NCBI GenBank assembly: GCA_017445995.1
Contig: JAFSRT010000019.1
Location: 98,066-162,065, forward strand
Direction of reading: 5' to 3'
Source: Clostridia bacterium
GTDB lineage: Bacteria > Bacillota > Clostridia > Christensenellales > Borkfalkiaceae
DNA length: 64,000 bases
Positions 37,326 through 48,423 of the stretch are shown piece after piece. Below the pieces are notes generated by a model. That model ran no database searches, was not told the origin of the DNA, and was given only the letters and a program-made list of their open reading frames with translations. Each line of letters opens with the position of its first letter. Position 1 is the first letter of the stretch. Made by a program: the position numbers and the translations under genes.

Positions 37326-38318
37326 TTACGCGTTAGGAATACCTACCGAATAAGTGCCTATCATCATCGGGGTTTGCGAGAATATTCCGAAGCCTGTTAT
37401 TCCCCAACAGTCGTAATTTCCGTCCCTTGCGGCAACCACAGTCGAACCGAACAGAGTGTAGTTAACGCCGTCCGTAGAAGTGTAAAGATTATAGGTCGTT
37501 GCATAACTGCCGTCGGTAGCAACGAGTCTTTGTAATTTAATATACGTTTTCGCATTAAGGTTAAGCGTGCCCGTAAGCGTCGTCGTCGCTATCGTAACCG
37601 TTCCGCCGCGGGTAATTTTCATTAAGTCTATCTCTCCGTCGCCCAAACGGTTGTCACCCGAATAGAAATCGAAGAATATCGTGCTTAACGCGTTATTATC
37701 CGTTTGCGGAAGAAGTTTTAACGCAAAGTTAAGTTCGAAATTGCCTTCGTATGGATTTTCGCCGTTTTCCTTCCATAAGTCCTGAAAACAGATTGCGTTT
37801 TCCGCGCTTCCGTTATTGTCGTAATAATATTCGCCCTGCCCTACTACCGTATGCGCTAAAACGGAAGGAACGGGATGCTTCGTATCAGGCGAATATTTGT
37901 TGGCATATATACTCGAAAATACGGTATCGTCGCTTACCGTTATTTCCTTGGTGTCGGAAGCGGTTTTATCGCCTTTCTGCGCAACTGCCTTAACCGTGTA
38001 AGTTCCTTCGGCTGTCGCACGGAAATATTGCTTGCCGTCCAGCGTGCCTATCGACGCGCCTTCCGTGGTCTTTCCGCCGTTTGCAAAAGAAAAATCTACC
38101 GTTGCGGAAGTATCGTTTGCCGTAGCGTAAAGAATAATGCCTACGTTCGTTTTGCTTACCCCCGACGTTGCCGACATATCCACCGTAAGGGTAATTTCGG
38201 TCTTGTTGTCGTTTTTCCCTTCTTCTTTGTTGTCGTCGGTCTGCTTTTTACCGCACCCGAAAGCCGTAAGCGTGGCAATCATCAGAACCGCTAAAAGACA
38301 ATAAACAAATTTTTTCAT
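37326..38318 (-). CDS. Lectin-like lipoprotein with Ig-like domain (paralogue A)
   Basis: A 330-residue lipoprotein (lipobox AFGC, Cys22) with a Lys/Asn/Glu linker, one Ig-like domain (about 45-135) and one lectin-like module (about 150-330, with STIFFDFYSG, YNLYTSTDGVNY and SQTPMMIGTYSVG). It is a tandem paralogue of 38412-39524, nearly identical over the last 200 residues. Ligand unknown; arabinan or another cell-wall glycan is inferred from the operon. Confidence 0.82.
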   Translation of the reverse strand: MKKFVYCLLAVLMIATLTAFGCGKKQTDDNKEEGKNDNKTEITLTVDMSATSGVSKTNVGIILYATANDTSATVDFSFANGGKTTEGASIGTLDGKQYFRATAEGTYTVKAVAQKGDKTASDTKEITVSDDTVFSSIYANKYSPDTKHPVPSVLAHTVVGQGEYYYDNNGSAENAICFQDLWKENGENPYEGNFELNFALKLLPQTDNNALSTIFFDFYSGDNRLGDGEIDLMKITRGGTVTIATTTLTGTLNLNAKTYIKLQRLVATDGSYATTYNLYTSTDGVNYTLFGSTVVAARDGNYDCWGITGFGIFSQTPMMIGTYSVGIPNA

Positions 38319-38411
38319 AACTTCTCCTTTTTTTACTTTTTTATCGGATTCCCATCCGTATATATTTTCGTTTTATAATTATTTTATGTTTATATAACCT
38401 ATATATATAAC

Positions 38412-39524
38412 CTATATAGTAGGACTGCCTACCGTGTAAGAACCGAGCATCAACGGGGTTTGCGAGAATATACTGTATCCGGTTATTCCCCAACAGTCGT
38501 AATTTCCGTCCCTTGCGGCAACCTCCGCCGAACCGAACAGAGTGTAGTTAACGCCGTTATTCGAAGTGTAGAGATTATAGGTCGTTTTATAACTGCCGTC
38601 GGTAGCAACGAGTCTTTGTAATTTAATATACGTTTTCGTATTAAGGTTAAGCGTGCCCGTAAGCGTCGTCTTCGCTATCGTAACCGTTCCGCCGCGGGTA
38701 ATTTTCATTAAGTCCATCTCTCCGTCGCCTAAACGGTGTTCGCCCGAATAGAAATCGAAGAATATCGTGCTTTCCGCATTATTTTCCGTCTGCGGAAGAA
38801 GTTTTATCGAAAAATTAAGTTCGAAATCGTTTTCGTAAGCCTGATTGCCGTTTAACACGTATAAGTCCTGAAAACAAACTGAATTTTCCGCACTTCCGTT
38901 ATTGTCGTAATAATATTCGCCCTGCCCTACTACCGTATGAGCGAGCCTTGAAGGATAAGAAGGATGCCCCGTATCAGGCGAATATTTGTTGGCGTATATA
39001 CTCGAAAATACGGTATCGTCGCTTACCGTAACGGTTTTAGTAGCGGTCGCCGTTCCTACGCCGTTCGTCGCGTTTACTTTGATAACGAAGTTTCCTTCCT
39101 GCGTCGCACGGAAATATTGCTTGCCGTCTAACGTGCCTATCGAAGCGCCTACCGTCGTTTTAGAACCGTTTTCAAAAACGAAATCGTTCGTAGCACCGCT
39201 TATATTCGACGTAGCGTAAAGGAAAATGCCTACGTTGGTTTTCGTAACCGACGCCGTAGCCGAAAAGTCAACGCTATACACCGCGCTGCCCGCCGAACCG
39301 CTGCCGCCGTTCGTTCCGGAATTACCCGAACCGCCGTTCGAACCCGAATTACCGCCGTTTGAATTCGAAGCGCCGTTATCCGTTCCGCTTCCGTTAACGT
39401 CAGCGATAACGCCCGCGTTCCCGTTTGCGTCCTGCAAGTTATCCTTTACTTCGTCCTTACAGCCGAACGCACAAAAACTCAAAACAGTTATTAAAGAAAA
39501 AATAACCGCAAGTATCTTTTTCAT
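38412..39524 (-). CDS. Lectin-like lipoprotein with Ig-like domain (paralogue B), first gene of the arabinan operon
   Basis: A 370-residue lipoprotein (Cys22 in AFGC). After the lipid anchor comes a low-complexity Gly/Ser/Asn linker (about 45-80), longer than in its paralogue, then the same Ig-like domain and lectin-like module (STIFFDFYSG, YNLYTSNNGVNY, SQTPLMLGSYTVG). The first gene after the consensus promoter at 39668-39696, so it is probably the most highly expressed protein of the operon. The 93-bp gap to 38318 ends in short TATATAACC repeats with no gene. Confidence 0.83.
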   Translation of the reverse strand: MKKILAVIFSLITVLSFCAFGCKDEVKDNLQDANGNAGVIADVNGSGTDNGASNSNGGNSGSNGGSGNSGTNGGSGSAGSAVYSVDFSATASVTKTNVGIFLYATSNISGATNDFVFENGSKTTVGASIGTLDGKQYFRATQEGNFVIKVNATNGVGTATATKTVTVSDDTVFSSIYANKYSPDTGHPSYPSRLAHTVVGQGEYYYDNNGSAENSVCFQDLYVLNGNQAYENDFELNFSIKLLPQTENNAESTIFFDFYSGEHRLGDGEMDLMKITRGGTVTIAKTTLTGTLNLNTKTYIKLQRLVATDGSYKTTYNLYTSNNGVNYTLFGSAEVAARDGNYDCWGITGYSIFSQTPLMLGSYTVGSPTI

Positions 39525-39639
39525 AAGTATACCTCCCTTTTTTCGCTTTTTGGCAATTTTCTATCAATTATTAAACTTTTTTGTTTATAATACCGTATTT
39601 CGCCTTTCTTTTGCTAGTTTTTTTTAATAAAAATATGTA

Positions 39640-39799
39640 TTATTTAACTTTTTTATTTAACAATGAAATTATAACATACGCCTTTTTTGATGTCAATACC
39701 TTTTTTTTAAATAATTGTTTTGCTTTTTTATTAAAACTAAAAACAAAAAACCGCTTTATTTAATTTTTTTATCAAATAAAAGCGATTTTCGTTAAATAA
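39640..39799. promoter_or_regulatory. Repeated TTATTTAAC sites in the divergent regulator/arabinan promoter region
   Basis: TTATTTAAC occurs at 39640-39648 and 39653-39661, 13 bp apart at the expected start point of the arabinan operon. TTATTTAAT lies at 39756-39764. The inverse form occurs as GTTAAATAA at 39791-39799, just before the regulator's -35 box, and TTAAATAAT at 39707-39715. The arrangement suits operators for the ArsR-type protein encoded at 39870. The 315-bp region has no gene or recognisable riboswitch. Confidence 0.55.
39668..39696 (-). promoter_or_regulatory. Consensus promoter of the arabinan operon
   Basis: Minus strand TTGACA (39691-39696), 17-bp spacer and TATAAT (39668-39673), an exact match to the sigma-A consensus. 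The start point would be near 39661, inside a TTATTTAAC repeat, which suggests repression by steric block. Confidence 0.85.
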
Positions 39800-39802
39800 T
39801 GT

Positions 39803-39831
39803 TTGACTTTGTCTTTTTTTTTATTTATAAT
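39803..39831 (+). promoter_or_regulatory. Promoter of the ArsR-type regulator
   Basis: TTGACT (39803-39808), 17-bp spacer and TATAAT (39826-39831). The start point near 39838 makes the TTG at 39840 an implausible start codon. Confidence 0.75.
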
Positions 39832-39869
39832 AAAAACGTTTGAAAATTATACTTACAGTCGTGATAATT

Positions 39870-40775
39870 ATGAAAGAGATAAAATTTGAAGAAGGACAAA
39901 AGATTTTTAACGCACTCGGGTCGGAAGTGCGCTTGCAAATCGTTTCGCTGTGCTTAAAGAGAAAAGAAATCAATTTAGACGAACTTGCCAAGGAACTCTT
40001 TATTTCCAACAGCGCGATAACGATGCACGTAAAAAAACTCGAAGAAGCGGGCATTATTCAGATTTCGCATAAATCCGGCGTTCGCGGTTCGCAAAAAGTT
40101 TGTTCGGTGAACGTAGATAAACTGCTTATTTCGTTCGACAGGGAAAACACCGTCGAAAAATGCTATGAATACGATATAGATATCGGTTTATATAATAATT
40201 ACGAAGTAGAACCTACTTGCGGGCTTGCCACAGCGAAATGCGCGATAGGCGAGTTCGACGAACCGAAATATTTTGACTTTCTCGACAGGATAAACGCAAG
40301 TTTAATATGGTTTGCCACGGGATTTTTAGAGTATAAGATACCTAACGGCTTAAATGCGGACGATAAACTTAAAGAATTGCAGATAAGCCTTGAAATAGCG
40401 TCCGAAGCGCCGGGGTTCAGTTCTTATTATCCGTCGGACATATTTTTCTATATAAACGGCGTTGAACTCGGGTTCTGGACGAGTCCGGGCGAATTCAATA
40501 ACAGGCGCGGTTTATTCACCCCGTCTTGGTGGTGGGAAAATCTCGGGCAGTACGGCAAACTGAAAATGATTAACGTCAACGCAACGGGCACGTATATCGA
40601 CGGGAAGAAGATTTCCAACGTTAAAATCGCAGACTTAAATATAGACTCAAAGTCTGAAATAAAGTTTAAGATTGCATCGCTTAAAAACTCGAAAAACGTC
40701 GGCGGCGTAACCCTATTCGGCAAAAACTTCGGCGACTTTAATCAAGGCATAATCGTAAAAGAAATTTACGAATAG
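39870..40775 (+). CDS. ArsR-type winged-helix regulator with a large C-terminal sensor domain
   Basis: A 301-residue regulator. Residues about 1-85 form an ArsR-like winged helix (KIFNALGSEVRLQIVSLCLK, then LFISNSAITMHVKKLEEAGII). The remaining ~215 residues are an unrecognised, aromatic-rich beta domain (SYYPSDIFFYINGVELG, TPSWWWENLGQYG) likely to bind a sugar ligand. I use ATG 39870, since an earlier TTG coincides with the transcription start. It is transcribed divergently from the arabinan operon and has a terminator at 40827. Control of that operon is inferred from position and the shared operator-like repeats. Confidence 0.8.
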   Translation: MKEIKFEEGQKIFNALGSEVRLQIVSLCLKRKEINLDELAKELFISNSAITMHVKKLEEAGIIQISHKSGVRGSQKVCSVNVDKLLISFDRENTVEKCYEYDIDIGLYNNYEVEPTCGLATAKCAIGEFDEPKYFDFLDRINASLIWFATGFLEYKIPNGLNADDKLKELQISLEIASEAPGFSSYYPSDIFFYINGVELGFWTSPGEFNNRRGLFTPSWWWENLGQYGKLKMINVNATGTYIDGKKISNVKIADLNIDSKSEIKFKIASLKNSKNVGGVTLFGKNFGDFNQGIIVKEIYE

Positions 40776-40826
40776 CCTAAACGAATACACTCACAACCCC
40801 ACACTTTTCACCAAAAAAAGTCAAAA

Positions 40827-40857
40827 AAAAGATTATCCCGCAAAGATAATCTTTTTT
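40827..40857 (+). terminator. Terminator of the regulator gene
   Basis: AAAAGATTATC / GATAATCTTTT stem with a 7-nt loop and a T-run, 52 bp after the stop codon. Confidence 0.8.
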
Positions 40858-40865
40858 GGTATTGA

Positions 40866-40917
40866 AAACCCGCCGAAACAAAAAGTTTCAGCGGGTTTTT
40901 GGCGGAGTGGTAGTAAC
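40866..40917. repeat. Terminator hairpin joined to a tRNA-3'-end-like fragment
   Basis: A stem made of AAACCCGC and GAAAC with their complements (40866-40900) runs through T residues into TGGCGGAGTGG (40900-40910). On the minus strand this reads like the 3' end of a tRNA (ending CCGCCA). No cloverleaf follows. The arrangement copies that next to tRNA-Ala at 19611-19664. Confidence 0.45.
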
Positions 40918-40993
40918 CAAAATTGAATTAAAAAAATAAGTTTTTTTACAATAATTTCTGTTTTATATTGTTTAATATTTTTATATTTATAAA

Positions 40994-41029
40994 AACCAAC
41001 GGCCTTGATAAAAATCACGGCCGTTGGTT
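40994..41029 (-). terminator. Terminator of the CPBP protease-esterase genes
   Basis: A perfect 11-bp stem AACCAACGGCC / GGCCGTTGGTT; on the minus strand it is followed by T-rich sequence. It lies 49 bp after the esterase stop codon. Confidence 0.75.
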
Positions 41030-41077
41030 ATAAAGATTTTATAAAACAGAGAATTTGTTCATTATATTATTATTTCT

Positions 41078-41896
41078 TTATACTTTCTCAAAGAAATCGT
41101 TGCAAAAGTTAAGCCACGTCGCATTTTTTTGCATATAGTCCTTATAATCGTCATTAACGAGTTTATCGTACGTCGATAATCCGTGCCAACCTTGCGGATA
41201 CAAGTGAAACTCACACTTTACGTTGTGTTTAACAAGTGCATTAACGTATGAAATTGAACTTTGACATGGTACGCAAGTATCTTCAACCGTAATCCATACA
41301 AAAGACGGCAAGGTTTTATTACTTACCATTTCGTCGCAATTAAGACTTTTCAAGAGTTTTTCTTTCTCTTCGCCGCTATATTCGCTTAACAGATTTTTAT
41401 AAGTTTTAGAACTACTTGGTTGTAATTTATACGATATAACGGCATACGATAAACATACGGCTTTAACTTTTAGGTCGTAATCTTTATTAAACTTTCTATT
41501 AACGTTAAAGTAATCGGTTGCAAAGTTTGCAACGAGATGTCCGCCAGCCGAAAACCCCACCATAAATATTCTATCTTTATCTATCTGCAATCTTTCGGCG
41601 TTTTTCCTTAAATAATCTACTGCCCCTGATAACTGCAGAAGTTGAGTAGGATAGTTTATAGGTGTAACGGAATAATTAAGAATAAATGCGTTATACCCTT
41701 TCTCTAAAAAGTAAGATGCAACGGGTTCGCCTTCCCTTTTTGAAACGAAAGCGTAACCCCCACCTGCAACCACTATGATAGCAGGTCTTAAAATCACCCT
41801 ATCGTCGTCAAAATACTTGCCGTGAATTATAGCGTTTAATTCTGCGTTTCCTTCTAATTTGTATAATTTTGAAATATTTATCGTTTCAACTTGCAT
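41078..41896 (-). CDS. Alpha/beta-hydrolase, acetyl-esterase-like
   Basis: A 272-residue cytoplasmic alpha/beta hydrolase of the BD-FAE/carbohydrate esterase kind. Ser116 in GFSAGGH, Asp206 in VEDTCVP and His238 in GWHGLS form the triad, and GGGYAF supplies the oxyanion hole. No signal peptide. Such enzymes often remove acetyl groups from imported oligosaccharides, which fits the two flanking glycan loci. The precise substrate is unknown. Confidence 0.85.
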   Translation of the reverse strand: MQVETINISKLYKLEGNAELNAIIHGKYFDDDRVILRPAIIVVAGGGYAFVSKREGEPVASYFLEKGYNAFILNYSVTPINYPTQLLQLSGAVDYLRKNAERLQIDKDRIFMVGFSAGGHLVANFATDYFNVNRKFNKDYDLKVKAVCLSYAVISYKLQPSSSKTYKNLLSEYSGEEKEKLLKSLNCDEMVSNKTLPSFVWITVEDTCVPCQSSISYVNALVKHNVKCEFHLYPQGWHGLSTYDKLVNDDYKDYMQKNATWLNFCNDFFEKV

Positions 41897-41919
41897 TATC
41901 TATAACTAAATTCCTTATT

Positions 41920-42672
41920 TTAATATTGTTTATAAAGTTTGTCTTTTTTGTAAATATAAATTATCATTTGAATAAAAGTACAAATGCCGATAATCGTCGT
42001 TAAAATCCAAAAAGTTAGATCCTGAAAAACGCCAAAGCCTAAATACGGAATAATTTGTCCGCCAAAATCAAAAAATGCATGAATTATTATACACACCCAA
42101 ATATTATAAGTTTTTTCATACACTATCGTAAACATTGAACCTAACAAAAAGGTATAAGCAACCTGAATTAAAGTCGATATAACACCTGCCCCGCCTATAA
42201 TATTAAGTATGTGGAATAACGCAAAAACACCCGAAGAAAAGAGTATATATTCTACATATCCTATTTTATATAAAAACCTTTCTTTAATAAACCCGTTGAT
42301 TATTATCCTGAAAAGAAATTCTTCAGTTAGCCCTATTAAAAAACAATTTATAATAAGTACAGGGATAAAAACGTAATTAGTAATTATTGCGTTTCCACGG
42401 ATTAGTGCCGAGAACGGGAAATTAATTATAGCAACCAAAAACGGAAGTATTAAAAATGAATACCCCCTTATACGATAAAATTTTATAGTTCTTTTATTGT
42501 TATTTATTACTAAAACAATGATTATAATGGCGTAAAAAAGATTTATAAAGGTATTTTTTATTAGTCTGTTTATTCTGAAATCGGTAACAAAACGGATATT
42601 AACCACGTAGAAAACAACAATACCGACGATACAAAATATTACAACACCCGTTAAATAAGTTTTCTTAGTCAT
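41920..42672 (-). CDS. CPBP-family intramembrane metalloprotease
   Basis: A 250-residue membrane protein with about seven or eight hydrophobic segments. The CAAX-protease/bacteriocin-processing signature is intact: LTEEFLFRIIINGFIKERF (EExxxR), then FALFHILN and IIHAFFDF in later helices. Substrates of these proteases are generally unknown; roles in bacteriocin self-immunity or protein sorting are known for relatives. It sits between the beta-galactoside locus and the esterase with no clear functional link. Confidence 0.88.
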   Translation of the reverse strand: MTKKTYLTGVVIFCIVGIVVFYVVNIRFVTDFRINRLIKNTFINLFYAIIIIVLVINNNKRTIKFYRIRGYSFLILPFLVAIINFPFSALIRGNAIITNYVFIPVLIINCFLIGLTEEFLFRIIINGFIKERFLYKIGYVEYILFSSGVFALFHILNIIGGAGVISTLIQVAYTFLLGSMFTIVYEKTYNIWVCIIIHAFFDFGGQIIPYLGFGVFQDLTFWILTTIIGICTFIQMIIYIYKKDKLYKQY

Positions 42673-42781
42673 ATTCTCATTTTATTATCTCAATTTATTT
42701 ATGTCAAGAAAAAGGTCAAAACTCTTTGTTCACACATATGTTTTAACCTTATATCTTATGTTTATCATGTAAAACAGTAAA

Positions 42782-43393
42782 TTAAAATGGACCTAACCAT
42801 TCTAATTCAACGTAAACAAAAAAGTTTAGCGTTGTTTTCTCGTCGACTAAAAACTCTTCGTTTGTCGTTATCTGCGCAACTTTGTTATTTGAATCAACGT
42901 AATACCAGTATCTGAATATATATTTGTCGTAATTAACGTATGAAGCGTCGTCGTTATTTATCTTTGGAATATTTAATGTATCACCGTATCTAACGTATAT
43001 TATTCTCTCACTAAAAGTGCCATCATCAAGCCAAGCCGTTCTTTCAGTTGCCGAACTATTATCTAATATTATTTTATAAGTTTTTATTTCCCATACGGCA
43101 GTAAACGTCCTATCGCCCGTTGTGTTTGCCACAATACAGGTTATTGTTTCCCCTTTTTCATCAAGCCAGCCTAAAAAATTATAACCCGCCTTAATCGGAA
43201 GAGGCAATATTATATCTTGTTCAGATTGTGAATATTCGTTCAATTCATTCGATGGAAAATATCCGCCATCAAGATTATACTTTATAGAATACTCTGGTTG
43301 TTTTCTGTAAATAATATCGTCATCTGTTTTATTGCAGCCAAACAAACCGACCAAAAATAATAATAAAAATAAACTTATTATTTGTTTATACAA
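42782..43393 (-). CDS. Lipoprotein with InlB-type (Listeria-Bacteroides) repeats
   Basis: A 203-residue lipoprotein. The start is TTG at 43391-43393, seven bases after a strong GGGGAGG site; the frame continues upstream to 43486 but without a better start. The signal peptide ends LFGC. Then come a InlB B-repeat unit (YNLDGGYF, GYNFLGWLDEKG, FTAVWE) and a second partial unit (YGDTLNIP, FRYWYY). Such repeats act as surface adhesion or spacer modules. It is the last gene of the beta-galactoside locus, following the nucleoside hydrolase. Confidence 0.75.
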   Translation of the reverse strand: MYKQIISLFLLLFLVGLFGCNKTDDDIIYRKQPEYSIKYNLDGGYFPSNELNEYSQSEQDIILPLPIKAGYNFLGWLDEKGETITCIVANTTGDRTFTAVWEIKTYKIILDNSSATERTAWLDDGTFSERIIYVRYGDTLNIPKINNDDASYVNYDKYIFRYWYYVDSNNKVAQITTNEEFLVDEKTTLNFFVYVELEWLGPF

Positions 43394-43436
43394 ATTATAA
43401 CCTCCCCTTAAATATTTTCCGTCAAAAACCGCTTCT

Positions 43437-44354
43437 CTATTTTTCTTCCAATTCTTCGCTGAAAAAAGATTCAAGATATTTTGCAACTTCGTTTTTCGGT
43501 TTTTTCAATAATACGATTTTATGCTTTCCTTGACTATCAGCATGAAAAATCGTCCTACCCTTATCGGTTATAACAACGTTCCCCTTCTTTGAATCAAAAT
43601 ATTCGTTATCGCCTTTTACTGCATATAAAACGGTAAGCGGGTCCCAACTGTGTCTTGCACCGTTTTGGTATAATTTATAACAAACGGAAACGGGATATTT
43701 TTCATTATAATCGGTTGAAAATTTCTCAAACGTCAAAACGTCTAAACCCACGTCGAAATCACAGAATATTATTTCAGTTTCAACTTTTTCCATTATGATA
43801 TGTGCAGAATTAAGGTCTGTTATAATATTATACTCTCCCGACATAGTATAACCGCAAAAAGAGTGGTATTCGCTTTTTTGATTAAAATATCCACCCATAA
43901 CATACAATTCTTTAACTTTTTGATTAAAAATATCCGTTCCAGACACACCGTTAAAATTGCTATCTAAAAACGTTGCGATATTTCTTAATTGTCCGATACA
44001 AATAATCGTTACGCTTTTATCAGTAGCCTTAACAAGTTTATCGTAAATTAAATCGTTTGCATTTTGCAATGCGCTAAAATCTTTTTCAACGTGAAGTATT
44101 GTTAAGGCTTTTTCAACAAAATCGACGCCATATTCAATAACAAGCCGATTATTTTTAAGAACGCCTACAGGAAAATCGTTTTTATAATATTTATTTATCA
44201 CAGAAGTCAACAATGCACCGCTTTGATTATTATTAGAGTAGGTCATTGCCAAAACGTTTATCTCTTTTTTGTTGTGAAATTTATTTGCCAACGCTATTGC
44301 CGAAGCGTCGTCGCAATCTCCGCCCAAATCCGTATCTAATATTATGTTTTTCAT
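43437..44354 (-). CDS. Inosine-uridine-type nucleoside hydrolase
   Basis: A 305-residue enzyme that cleaves the N-glycosidic bond of ribonucleosides to give ribose and base. The diagnostic N-terminal calcium-binding motif DTDLGGDCDD is present, with MGGYF and a late WDPLTVLYAV (Asp ligand). ATG at 44352-44354 gives the family N-terminus (MKNIILDTD). A TTG further upstream overlaps the end of the beta-galactosidase gene. Ribose released could be taken up by the ribokinase encoded at 57502. Why it sits with glycan genes is unclear. Confidence 0.87.
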   Translation of the reverse strand: MKNIILDTDLGGDCDDASAIALANKFHNKKEINVLAMTYSNNNQSGALLTSVINKYYKNDFPVGVLKNNRLVIEYGVDFVEKALTILHVEKDFSALQNANDLIYDKLVKATDKSVTIICIGQLRNIATFLDSNFNGVSGTDIFNQKVKELYVMGGYFNQKSEYHSFCGYTMSGEYNIITDLNSAHIIMEKVETEIIFCDFDVGLDVLTFEKFSTDYNEKYPVSVCYKLYQNGARHSWDPLTVLYAVKGDNEYFDSKKGNVVITDKGRTIFHADSQGKHKIVLLKKPKNEVAKYLESFFSEELEEK

Positions 44355-44367
44355 AAATTTTATCAAC

Positions 44368-48419
<4,052 letters not shown>

Positions 48420-48423
48420 TATC

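Noticed and set aside
38390..38411. Short TATATAACC repeats as part of the mini-hairpin array family
   Set aside because: They resemble the ATATAAC separator but enclose no palindromes, and simple AT-rich drift explains them.
39525..39639. Leader attenuator or riboswitch of the arabinan operon
   Set aside because: The 137-nt leader is AT-rich without stable stems or a known aptamer; operator repeats explain control better.
43394..43486. Longer N-terminus for the InlB-repeat lipoprotein
   Set aside because: It would place about 30 hydrophilic residues before the signal peptide, while GGGGAGG followed by TTG gives a normal lipoprotein leader.
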